Part shown: piece after piece, positions 12,807 through 24,276 of the stretch
How positions within the stretch are numbered: the stretch's first letter is position 1
Layout: every line of letters begins with the position of its first letter
Source of the DNA: Anoplolepis gracilipes
Taxonomy: Eukaryota; Arthropoda; Insecta; Hymenoptera; Formicidae
Length of the DNA: 64,000 nt
NCBI RefSeq assembly: GCF_047496725.1
Contig: NC_132985.1
Span: forward strand, 2,630,001 to 2,694,000
Direction of reading: 5' to 3'
Program-made: the position numbers and the translations under genes
The notes under the pieces: model-generated
The model's database searches: none
What the model was told of the DNA's origin: nothing
The model's input: only the letters and a program-made list of their open reading frames with translations

Positions 12807-15560
12807 GTCCGGCTCTTCATTGATGACTGCCAGGGCTTAACCGAGATATTTCGGTGCCCCGGACAAGATAATAATTCTGCGTCCCTATTCTGTTAACAGT
12901 AATGAAAAAAAATTGTTAACAAATATTCAAAGTATACAGATAATTATTATAGCTCAATTAAATAAGTTAACGTATATAATTCTTATATAAAATGATTTGA
13001 AATAAAGTAGAACATATACTAGATTATGTTAAGAAAACAAGCCAACGTAACCAGATTACGTCAACCAGAATAATGGATGTTCCTATAAAACCTGAAATAT
13101 TTTTAACTCCGACGATAACTATCGAGCACACATGCGATTGAAGCATTACGTGTTCTTAAAAAAATATTACATTCTGGCCAGACTTTAACATTTCTTTAAC
13201 AACATTAAAAAAACATTTTGTATAATTTTCAATTTTATTTTCAAAACGCTTTAGTATCTCTTCCTCCCGCGTATTTGTTATATATTTTTAAGTAAATAAA
13301 TTAAAGGTAAAAAAGATTTTCAAATTTTCTTAAATACTAGAGATAAAAATTTAATAAATAATTAAATTAAAAAGTTAGAAATATATAATTTTATAAAAAT
13401 TCTATTAATTCTAATCGCGTTAATGTAAACATCTTATGTTTGCAAACAATATATATTAATGCAAGATTTGTATATCGTTACTCTTTGATACAAACGCAGT
13501 GTCTCTCTTAGATGCAAATAAGCTAGTGCTGGTAGCAGGACAATTTCCCTTTGGGCCAACGATCAAAGTCACCAGGCAATCTACGTGCGTGCGTTTTTTC
13601 ACCCCCGCGCTTCGCTTCTGAAAATCTGCAGCCCTGTATAATTGCACGTGTTGCACCCTTAGGGCGACCCCGCAGTCGCTTCTCGGAGGGAAATCGAAAT
13701 CGGGCATCGTCCTTTCGCGTTCGTATCGATCGGCCACGTCCCTATACTGTGCACTGTTTCAGAAAACGCACGTACGCATACATGTCGCTGCATTAAAGGA
13801 CACGATTTTTCAATGTTTGCAATGTTTTCAAAGTTAATGAATAATATAAATAACATTTAGAAATTTGATGAATAATATATTTAACATAGAATTTTGCACT
13901 TTTGTATTTCATGTAAAATTTGCTAACTATGAGAAAATACAGATCAGAATATTTTATATCGACATTATTTATAGAAATCTATGTTTATCTTTTATAAATT
14001 TATTTTAAGAACGTTCTTTCCTCTCAGCAAATGATAATTACTTAAAACTTTTCATTTATTTTAAACTATATTTTAAACTCCATATATGTGCGATGTTTGT
14101 CTAATTTATTTTTCGATGTCTATGTCCAAAAAATATTTGCCTATATCTGTGAAAGACCTGACTGGTCTCTGCGGGATGTCTCGAACCCCCTAAGGATTCT
14201 TTTCACCGTAACGTAAAAATGGATGGATGGCGGACCCTTCCATAAATGTGTGCTTGTTAAAACCGGGATTTCTCGCTATCTGCGTTTCTCTGTTAATTTA
14301 TGAGAAACCATGATCTGTGCATGAATCTCTTGCTACTTAAAATATGATGATTGAAGAACTAGAGAGAAATGTTTACATATTATATATTACTAAAAAGATC
14401 CATATTATAAATTTTTTCCAAGATAATATATTGTAAAGATTTATTTATTTTGCATTATTTGCAAAATTAAAATAATAGCATTCATTAAAATAAGGAAATT
14501 ACATTGAATTAAAAACTACGAAACATTATATTTTATTACTTTATATATTATTTCTATTATAATTCGATTTTCTTTTTTTGTCAAGAAAAAATAAAATTAC
14601 ATTGTATTATTATCTATTTTATTATTTAATTAATTAATGAAAGGAAAATTATTATATAAAATAAATAGTTTTTTTATTTAATGTTTATGTTAAGAATTTG
14701 CAATAACTAATATTAAGATGATAAATGATATTAATATAGATCAATCCACGTGTCGGAATGGTGTAGGAAGAGATATTTGGCTCGATTATACAATTGGAAT
14801 AATGAGTTCGATGCCGCGTGGAAAAAGGAATACCGACTGCACGCAGACAGACATGCACTTACTGTTGCAGACATGCGTAGTAGTGTGATTAACATTGATA
14901 TATTAAGATAAATATCGCCCCTCTATCGAGAAGGCGCCATGGGGGTAACATCGAGTTTAAAAGTGACAGTCGCAAAACATGCATAAAATATATCTATAAT
15001 TTGTAGCGAAAATAAACTGTATTCATTTTTTATCAATATTTATGTATAAATTATTTTTATTATTTATATCAAATATTGAGTAAAAATATTCTTTTTCAAA
15101 TTTTAAACTCAACAAGAAAATGTATTTAGGAAATAATTGACAGTGTTGTTTACATTAATATATTTATATTACTCTGTGTTTAACTAAAATCTCTCTTTCT
15201 TGATTGTTAAACTTTAATTAAAAATTATATATTTTTTAATACAAAAAGAAGATTTGAATGATATATTAACTTAAAATTAATTCTATGCAATTAATTAATC
15301 CTAAGTCTGTACTTTTTTAAAAATATTTTTTACTTAAGAAATCTCATTCATCATCTGTGTTTCAATTATTTATTTTTTAATAAATCTTATGATACTTCGA
15401 TTAATCTCCAATCATTATCAAACATTTTAATACGTTTCTTAATAACAATATAAAAAAGTCTAAAGTGAAAGGTACTTCTAAATTCTATTTTCAGCATAAT
15501 AATCGATAAACAATTACTTTATTTTTAAATAAAACATTTTAAAATATTTTTTTTAGTGCA
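12807..15560. other. Upstream region of the TSP1 membrane-protein gene
   Basis: No coding exon was recognised. The sequence is AT-rich except for a GC- and CpG-richer block at about 13480-13800, which could be the promoter or a 5' untranslated exon of the minus-strand gene starting at 12806. Smaller GC-richer islands lie at 14150-14300 and 14740-14960. Open frames inside these blocks overlap one another on both strands and show no protein-like features. Confidence 0.5.
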
Positions 15561-15599
15561 TATTTATGTTTTTTGAATGTGTCAACATACTTTGCTCAG

Positions 15600-16050
15600 G
15601 TAGCAGGCTTATCCGGATGCATTTCTCATCTTCTCCAACGCAGTTTGGTCGCATGGGGTCAAAGCACAGTAGATGAGCTCGATCGCCGGCTCCAACCTGA
15701 TCGATCGATCTTGCCTCTCATCGATCGCGCGCAACGATGCGTCGACAAATACGTCTTGCTGTCTTGCCGTCGACCGAAGGACGGACCGAGGGTGCGCGAC
15801 TACTTCGGCGGCGGCGACCTTCTGGAATCGATATCGAAAGCCCGGCCGACACACGCGAAATTACCGGTTCGCCTATCCACGCCGTACAAACACCCTCGCG
15901 CGCATCCCTCGCGCGTATCCCTCGCGCGTTCCGAGGGTCAACCCTCCACGGACACGAAATTATCCTCCCGCCAAGAGGGAGAACGCCAACAGTGTTTACG
16001 AGAGGCTAAGAAACTGATACTGCTTGTACTTCTTTCTTTTGATAAATAAA
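15600..16050. other. CpG-rich block with GC-rich short tandem repeat
   Basis: This is a sharply bounded CpG-rich stretch in AT-rich DNA. Positions about 15895-15935 hold three imperfect tandem copies of a CCTCGCGCG-type unit. Long overlapping frames on both strands follow from the composition and are not called genes. A promoter or regulatory island is possible, but its owner is unknown. Confidence 0.5.
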
Positions 16051-16096
16051 GAATATATAATGAGTTTCAATTTGTTAAATAATTATTTTGTTGCAG

Positions 16097-16176
16097 ATTT
16101 GGACTCTGAATCTTTCTTGAGGAATAAAGCATCCATAGCTGCGATGTTTGAACTCAACACAAAGAGAAATAAATAA
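16097..16176 (+). CDS. Orphan 3'-terminal coding-like exon (possible gene fragment)
   Basis: A strong 3' splice site (ATTATTTTGTTGCAG) is followed by an open frame of 25 complete codons, beginning LDSESFLRNK and ending NTKRNK, then TAA inside AAATAAATAA. The composition is protein-like (Ser, Lys, Glu, Asn, Leu) and there is an AATAAA hexamer at the stop. I do not recognise the protein and found no convincing upstream exon with a matching donor. It could be the last exon of a plus-strand gene with distant exons, a relic, or chance. Confidence 0.3.
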
Positions 16177-18060
16177 TCTTCGCCATATTCTTCGATCGTT
16201 CCCTTGAGAGAATCGCTGTCAACACTATAACGCTGATGACACCGTGGAAATTATACTACTCGAAATCGAGATCTAAGAGTTCCGAGTGTATAACTTATTT
16301 TTCACAAATCAAATTATTTAAATATTACCATCACTCTCTCATCGTGTTAGATTATTTCGAAAACTTAAGAAAATCTATTGAGAGAAAGAGAGATTCTCGC
16401 TCGCTGACCGAGGGATCCCGCGGAAACGCGAAACGGGGAACAACTGCGCCGGGGCGACGCGCACATCGCGACTAAAGCCGGGGTCGCCACCCCTCTCTTT
16501 CTTTATCGCAGAGACGGGGTCGAATTGCCACCCCCACTGCCGCCCGCACCTCCCCGTTTGTCGTTCGGGGTGCGCCTAGAGGGTGAGCATTATGACAGAA
16601 GGTTGGCTTCTATGAATGAATGCCTCATCTATACACGACGCGCCACGCCGCGCCGTTGCGTGTTTTCGGAACCGGAAAGGCAAGACTGATTCCGCCGGGG
16701 ATGACGATTCGGTCTTGCCTCTATAAGGAACGATAAAGAGGTGATTGCCAAGGCGCCAGAGTCAGGGGTGACTTTGAACAATATTGGCGCTCCGTAGAAA
16801 GCGAAGGGATGATGTCGGTAACGTCGGACGAGAACGACTTAATATTTACGTTTGAGAGTAGAAGAAAGGAAATTATTTATATGCTGGATACATATGATTG
16901 TTTATAGTTCTTTTATTTTTTATTAATAATATTATAAAGTGTCCTTTAAATCTAAATTATTAATGTAATATATAAATATGTATATATTACGTGATATTTT
17001 ATATTATTTTTACTGAAATTACTCTCTGTTGGCAATATTAAATTATTAAATTATATAATATAGATCAATATGTATATATCTCAATTTCATTCATTTATAT
17101 ATTATAATTAATAAATATGTGTAATCAATAAATATCGCACAAACTGCAAAGAACTATTACATTTCTACAAACTTATATATTGTAAAAATATTAACTTACT
17201 TTTATCATTTTTTTGTAGATAAAAACATAGCGCAAATTGGAAGAGGAAATTACACAACACGCAAGGAAAGATTTCGTGTTCAAAATGCTGTGTTTTTTTA
17301 TTCCTCACTAAATTGTCAAATAACGAGACGCGATAATTATCACGAATAATGTGTTCTCAAACGAACGAGGGTTTAAGTACTTAACTTCCCGGGGTGCAAG
17401 CACTTACTTCCGCGCAACCCTTCGTGGTGCAAGACGAAAGAGAATAGAGGGTTGCTACAGAGGGAGGCATACCCAGCCAATTAACGAGCAGAGTACTCAT
17501 TTGAAGCTTCTTTTTTTTTCTTCCATGTCAAATTTTTCCTATTTATTGTCTATCTGTTTGACAGATAACGAAGGGTGGCATTCTTTTTGTCTCGCCACTT
17601 CTTCTTATGCCACGACGACACGATAGTGTGTACAGCTTGAATAATCGATACTTCCAGCATTTCCCCGCCGTTGCACACGCAGACTGTTATCGGCGTCTGC
17701 GAAACCTAATTGCGCGGTGTTCCGAGAACAAAGGAATTTATGGTTCTTTATGACGTACGATATAACTACAACAATAGGGTGAATGTCCCTTGTCAATGCA
17801 AACCCTTGTTTTAGGTTGTCCGAACAAGTTGCGTGATGAAAAGAAAATATTAGTTGATGAAAGAAAAAACTCAAAGTTTATATAAAAATATATCTAAATA
17901 AAAAATTATCAATTAAATATGGCACAAATTATGCACGTATGAAAAAGAATTAGTAAACTATTGAATAAGGATTGTAAATTTATGCAAAACGGAAATACAT
18001 TTTTTATATGATTATTAATAGCAGATAAAAAGTATGATCACATAAAAACATGTGTAACAT
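16177..18060. other. Non-coding region between orphan exon and SCYL2 3' end
   Basis: Positions 16380-16850 are CpG-rich, with polypyrimidine and poly-C tracts, and 17350-17480 is moderately GC-rich. The rest is AT-rich. No exon with supported splice sites and protein-like content was found. Confidence 0.45.
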
Positions 18061-18261
18061 TTGAAGCAGTTTTATTAAATTCAAACAGCAATGTTAACAA
18101 TTATACACAACAGTGAAATAAACAAGAATAAACAGATAAGAACTATAAACATATTAGATAATGCAATATTACAAATGCATACAATTTATACTTTCTTTTT
18201 TACAATTTTATCGAATTGTAACATTACATTTGCTTTAAGATATTACATATAACAATTACAC

Positions 18262-18310
<49 letters not shown>

Positions 18311-19600
18311 GATCAAGGAAATTTAATATTAAAACTTAAATTGTCAGAGATATAATCTGCAAAATCTTGTATGTATAAAATTAATAAACTGTTTTGATTG
18401 TCACAAATAACATTTGTGATAACTTGATAATAAAATTAACTTCATAATAATATAAAGAAATATATTATAAAATAATTTTTCTGTATCTTTGCAGTTTTTA
18501 TACATATATGTATATCCAGATGCTAGTAGATAATAATCATGTTAATAAAATCTATAGATTATAATATATGTAAACACAAACAGTGCGTTATTACAAACTG
18601 CAAGATGTGAAATGGAATCAATGATCCACGATTATGAATTACATTTAATGTGAGCAATGCCTACATTAAAAATTTCTTGCATTAAAGTTTTTCTTATATC
18701 GCGATCAAGTTATGTACATCAAAGCGTGAGAAAGAGTATGGCAAATTAAATCACGATGAAAATATTATATATATTTCTGTATAAAAATTTGCATGACTTC
18801 CATTTTATTATCACATTCGAAGTTACTACTATATCGCATAATTTATAACTAGTTTCAGTAGAATATGGATTAATATTCTTTAAAAGATATATTTCTAGTA
18901 ATTCGCGATTATATACGAAGGTATCTTTATAAATACATACAATTATTTCAATTGTTCATAAATATTAAAACGCAAAATATACAATAAAATTGACGAGATC
19001 AAAGGGAAAGTCAAGAGAATTTCATATCTAAAATTTTTCCTTGTTATCAGTATGATAGTATTGGAATGTGAGAAACATAAATATATGAAAACAGATGAAT
19101 TTTATACAAAACTGTGTAGTTAAATCCAAAAAAATATTAAAAGACATATTTTAATTTCGAGAAGATTATACAAATATATTAATTTCATGCTAAATAAATG
19201 TTTTTTTTATTTTTCATTAATTTTTCTAAGTTTTTTCATTTTTTTTAATCCATCTTTTTAAAATTTTTTAAGATTCACAATTGAATTACTTTACATAAAA
19301 CATTCTTTACATTTAAGATATACAACAAAAATGACATTTATCACTGATATTTATAAAATTATAATCTTTGATTGCTCATGTTGACATAAAAAAAAAAACC
19401 GCAGTCTATTTCTTTACAATTCCTTATATTAAATAACGGTATCTTTTATATTATGTTTATCTTTCAATAAAGCTGCGAGAATTCCACTAAATAAAAAGAA
19501 TATAATGTATTACAATCGCAATGTATTATCGTATCGTTTTTTAATATTGCTACTATCTTTTTAATTTCATCATAGATACCAAATTAATTTATATTTCCTA
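18061..19600 (-). other. Probable long 3' UTR of SCYL2
   Basis: This is AT-rich sequence immediately downstream of the SCYL2 stop codon with no open frame. A minus-strand AATAAA (TTTATT on plus at 18071-18076) is one candidate poly(A) signal, giving a UTR of about 1.5 kb. A (TA)n run lies at about 18266-18309. The end point is inferred, since other hexamers occur. Confidence 0.4.
18266..18309. repeat. (TA)n microsatellite
   Basis: A long alternating TA run near the distal end of the presumed SCYL2 3' UTR. Confidence 0.85.
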
Positions 19601-22197
19601 TTAACTGAGCAAATCCATGATATCTTGTGTAGATGAATTAGATACGTTCGTATTGGTTTGCGTATTAGTTGACGATATGAATGGCTGTAACGTTCCGGGA
19701 AAATTTAAGTTTGGCCTAATTTCTGGCTGTGTTGTAAAGTTCATATTATTTTGGGGAGTGATAGTGTTCCACATCGTAGATTGTTGCAAATTCCAATTTA
19801 TAGGTGCGTTCATACCATTCCAATTCATCGGTTTATTTGTTAGAATATTATTCGGCGTTATTGTTTGCGTTGGAGACGTTAAAAATTGCGATTGCGTTGA
19901 ACTAATCTCATTATACTTGTACGTAGTATTTTTAGAATAATCTGGCTGCGCCATAGTCGATCTTGACATGGATAAATTTAATTCATCTAAATTGTTTTTC
20001 AGCAAAGTCGCGGTCAAATCCTTTGGTTGTGGTTTTGCAGGTTGTGACACAGTCTTAGGAGTCAATATAGATTGAGATTGCAATCTTTGATGTGCCTCCT
20101 GTTGCTGAATCAATCTAAAAAGAAATTATCAAAATAAATAATACTACAATTAATAGATAAATGTGTGAAATATATAGAACGTCTTAAATTTTGCTAAGAC
20201 AAACCTGAGCTTATCCTCCATAGTTAATCCGTTTTCAATATTTACAGGTTTGGGATTAGCGTTCGAAGATGGAATTTCGGGCTTCAAATTAATGTCGCTC
20301 AGACTATTGTTTTGCATAAAAGTGGGCGACGTTACTTGAGAAAGCGCCTGATCGAATTGTTGTGTCTCGCGACGTACTGCGTCCAATTGTCGTAACGCTT
20401 CTCGATGTTCACTAGTTACTCGATTTATCATATCGACGACCAACGTAGAAAGGGTTTCATACTGTGACATGCTAAGATTTTGCTCTATGCAAAGAGGTAA
20501 CAGGAACGGTAATACTTTTGTCGCCAGTATTTCTTTGCCCATACCTAATTTACTATGAGTGAGTAACATTCTGTAAATACCTGGTGACATTAGAAAAAGA
20601 TTTTTTTAGATAAATTTCCAGAATAAAATTGGACTAAATGTATGCAAAGAGATATCATTTAAAATTTTTTAAAAAAGAAAAAAGAATTAATATTTTTATA
20701 TATGCATAAAATACATAAATATTACCTATAATAGCCATTAAAATGGCTGGTTCGCCAGAATGAGGAACTTCTTGTAAAAACGGTAATATTTGATCAAACA
20801 CCAACCATCGATCGAAGTTTGGCAACATTTTCGCAAGACACAGTAAACAGTTAACGCGTACTCCGAGACTTGTAGGCTTCTTCCCTGGCGACAAACAAAT
20901 CTTTTTCATTCGCGGCAGTATAGCGTTTTTAATAACTGGTCCCTCGATCATTGTTATTATGTTCGGCAATGCCGACAAACAAAGCTCTTGGAGCTGTTCC
21001 CATTCCGATTCCAATGCACGTAGTAGCATAGGCACTATGTCGGTCTTAATGACACTCGCAGGGCATAGTTTCAATAATAAATTTATTTGCTGCATGAGGA
21101 CTAAACTGATCTGTAAAAGATATATTTATATACACATTTTATTTGTCATTGTATAAAATTTATAATATTTATAATATTTATAAAATTTATAATATATAAT
21201 ACTTTATATATATTTATTATATATCGTTATTTTTTTTTTCATTTTTATTTTGTATCTATTATATATTTTATTATTTCATTGATTTCTTCACACAAACGTA
21301 AAAATATGTACTCACTTGTGGCGGATCTTCCAAAGCAAGAACAGGTTTCAAATTAGGAAGAATATGTTCTTGAAACTCCTCTATCTCAGTAACTTCCATA
21401 ACTTGCAATATACTTGGCAATACAAACGGTATCATAGGTGGATTAACCAATTCTTTATAAAGTGCAGGTAATACTCTATGAAGCGCAACCCTATGTGGTA
21501 ATTGTTTCAACAGCTGTGGAAGACCTTTGTAAAATTGTGATTTTTGAAGATTATCCCATTGGAATAATTTGTCCAAATAATTTAATGTCTTAACACCAAT
21601 GTCCGTAAAATATTCGATCTGCAATAATGGAAACAACACAATAGATATCATCAATCATATTTTAAGTATCTCAATTTAGTTTACTTAATTATCTAATTAT
21701 TAAAAAAATTTCTCAACTATATTATTTTAAGATGTTACCTTAATGAATTGATGAGCATCTAATCTCAATTCTGGATTATGACTTAACATGAGTTTAACAG
21801 TATCTCTCAGAGTCTCGGGAATTGGAAGCAGCTTTGCTGAGATATTCGATCCTTTAAAATTTTCTAGGAAACGTCGACACTTTCCTAAATCACTGTGAGA
21901 TTCGTAAAGTGGTTGATGCTGCGAGGAATGTATTGTATATATCAGCATGCCTAAGGCAAAAATATCGCTTGCTGGTCCATTACTACTCGCTAATATGCAC
22001 TCGGGCGCCTGGTAATTTAACTGAGGTTGCACAACTGCTGGAAGTGTCGAATCGTATTCTAGATACAACCATGATGGCTGCAATAAAAAAAAGTACAACT
22101 CATATAGACATAAAATAAAATGATTAAATTAAAATAATAATAATTGCATGCTGTGCAATTTTGTTTTAGCTTATAGAATATAAAAATTGAATAATCA

Positions 22198-22236
<39 letters not shown>

Positions 22237-23089
22237 CTTAATGAGTATAATTAGCTTCTAGTTATATTAAAATGCATTAATATAAATAAGGTTTATAATA
22301 AAGTATATTAATAATTTTTCTACCTGTTTGTTATCTGAATTTTGATTTAAGGCACAAAAATCGAAGCCAAATATCTTCCAAGCTCCATGGATGTTAATAA
22401 CAATTGATTCTGGACACAGATTCCTATGCAACAATTTTACATCACCATGTAGAAATGCCAGACCTTCTCCCAGTTGCAACAAGCCATAGCGTATTTCTAT
22501 ATCATGTAGTTTATAATCTCTCAAATTTGGTGGAGTTGGTTGAGGTATGTTCTCGTAATTACCTAAAATATATTTCACATGAATATTATGCATATTAAAA
22601 AGTGAAACAATATTAATTTCTATAATAATATAAAATTTAAAAGGCATAAAGAAAGATTTGTCTACCTAGTACATTAGCCAGACTAGCAAATACTGGTTCA
22701 GTCGCAAACGCAAGACTGTCCCTCGATTCTTCCAGTGGATGTTGCACAGTCAAAACTTGCGGATGTCTCAGTTTCGTTAACTGCATCACACCTCGTTTCA
22801 GGGTTTCTAATACAAGTTCACGATCCGCTTTGGCGGACCATCTCTCCAGCATACGTTTCTCAAAGACAAAAATTGCGGCTTCCTGCTTGGTGGACTTTTT
22901 ATAGCCGCTGTAAACCTTCCACAATAATCCTGGTCCAGCACTCGCAACATGAGCGGTTGCTTCAAACTCCCTGGTGACAGGATTGCCAGGTAAAACGCTA
23001 GATAGCTGCGACAAACCATACGCCGTATTTTGGACAGTATTGCTGATAGTATTGCTGACTGTATTTCGAAGTTTATTAAGAACATCCAT
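19601..23089 (-). CDS. SCYL2: SCY1-like pseudokinase 2 (CVAK104 homologue)
   Basis: Seven exons join in phase to 859 aa (minus strand, 5' to 3'): 23089-22666, 22562-22324, 22077-21739, 21618-21316, 21110-20726, 20580-20205 and 20114-19601. The protein follows vertebrate SCYL2 along its length. Landmarks are MDVLNKLRNTVSN at the start, GNPVTREFE, KKSTKQEAAIFVFEKR, LRHPQVLTVQHPLEESRD and TEPVFASLANVLGNYEN, then WKIFGFDFC in place of DFG, and NLQKSQFYKGLP in the HEAT-like part. The kinase fold (about residues 30-330) is degenerate: the glycine loop is altered, HRD is HRN and DFG is GFDF, so it is a pseudokinase. HEAT-type repeats follow, then a short coiled coil and a low-complexity tail ending in TQDIMDLLS, a DLL motif that could bind clathrin. 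SCYL2 proteins act with clathrin and AP-2 at the trans-Golgi network and endosomes. I chose the ATG at 23089 because it aligns with the family start. It is head-to-head with USP8. Confidence 0.96.
22199..22232. repeat. (TA)n microsatellite
   Basis: A TA run within the SCYL2 intron between the exons at 22324-22562 and 21739-22077. Confidence 0.8.
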
Positions 23090-24276
23090 CCTGTCACTTA
23101 TTACTTGGTAACGATGTCTCCATGAAAAAACGTGCACCCAAAGATACGTCAATAGAAGAATTTTCAGATAAAACGAATTAATTGTATCTGTGTACTTTCA
23201 AGGAATTCGTATTTTTTCAAAGATAAATATCGTTTTAATTAATTTTTTTTAAAACTCCGCAAGTCACTGCTGCCATATATCAGTACACCACCATGAATCA
23301 TCGCACCATCGGAGCATGAAATTCATACATACAAGATTCCAGAAGATTGTCTCTTTGCGCTGTCACAGAATAGATTATAGATAGTAACGCAACTCTCTGT
23401 CGACACCTTTAATGTCAACGTACCTAAAAATGGACTGCGCATGCGCGGACTTGGTAAATAACCAATCATGGTAGAGTGATTTTCTGTCTTATTGTTAGTT
23501 TCTCTCAATCTTATGGATATGTCCAAATAATCGTATTCAATTTATTTTTAAATAATTTTATGAATTATTTTTATATATATATAGGGTGACGGATCTAAAA
23601 TATTTCTGTTACTTTTGAAAATGCAAAAAAATGTAGTTCTGCCCGCTCTAAAATAGTTGGCGCTAGTGTACTGCAAGGAAAATGTCATATCAAAATGGCG
23701 GCGTGACTCCTCTCGTTAGACTTCTTTTTGACACTGTCTTCGAATTTTCAGTACATATTTCTAAAATATTACTATTTAAAATCACTAGAAAATAAGCTCT
23801 TCTATTGGATATCAACATCATATGTCGGACGTAGTTTAAATATCGCATTACGAAAAGGAGTTGCCATCCTGGAGTAATCGTTGTTCGTTATCGGCGACCT
23901 GACGATGAGTTAACCTCGGTCTTGACAACTGACATTTACGATTCATGGAGAGATATTTTAAATCGCGCCATGCAACTACTTTGATTTGGATTTGGAGCAT
24001 AAATCTACATGGCACTGCGTAGGAAAATTTGACTGTTACATTGTGACGTCGCAGTTTCCTCGGTAACGTGACGGCGATACATGGTTGATAAAACCTTGCC
24101 AACGTCTTCGAGAATCTTCCAGTATGCATTCGTTTCTATAAACCGCTATGACCTGTATGCGGTCTAAATAGATTAACCAATTAACACACCTGCCTATTCT
24201 TTGACTGACAGCAATTTACACTGCTGTCACTATTCCAATCTTTCGTCGAGGATTGTAGGTCGTGAAAGCGAGCAAA
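23090..24276. promoter_or_regulatory. Shared SCYL2-USP8 divergent promoter region
   Basis: About 1.2 kb separates the two start codons, which point away from each other. A perfect NRF1-type palindrome TGCGCATGCGC lies at 23436-23446 and a YY1-type CAAAATGGCGGC at 23691-23702. Both motif types are typical of TATA-less housekeeping promoters in animals. A frame of 93 codons on the minus strand at 23848-24129 has no recognisable content and is not called. The bidirectional promoter is inferred from arrangement and motifs. Confidence 0.55.

Noticed and set aside
14150..14220. TCGAACCCC-like string considered as a tRNA B box
   Set aside because: No matching A box, acceptor stem or cloverleaf could be drawn around it; similar strings elsewhere in the window also failed.
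15573..16049. 158-codon plus-strand open frame with overlapping frames in the other phases and on the minus strand
   Set aside because: All frames are open because the block is CpG-rich. The peptide shows no domain or family feature, and no donor near its end matches the exon at 16097.
23848..24129. 93-codon minus-strand frame in the SCYL2-USP8 intergenic region
   Set aside because: It has no recognisable motif and lies in promoter/5' UTR sequence; the length is possible by chance.
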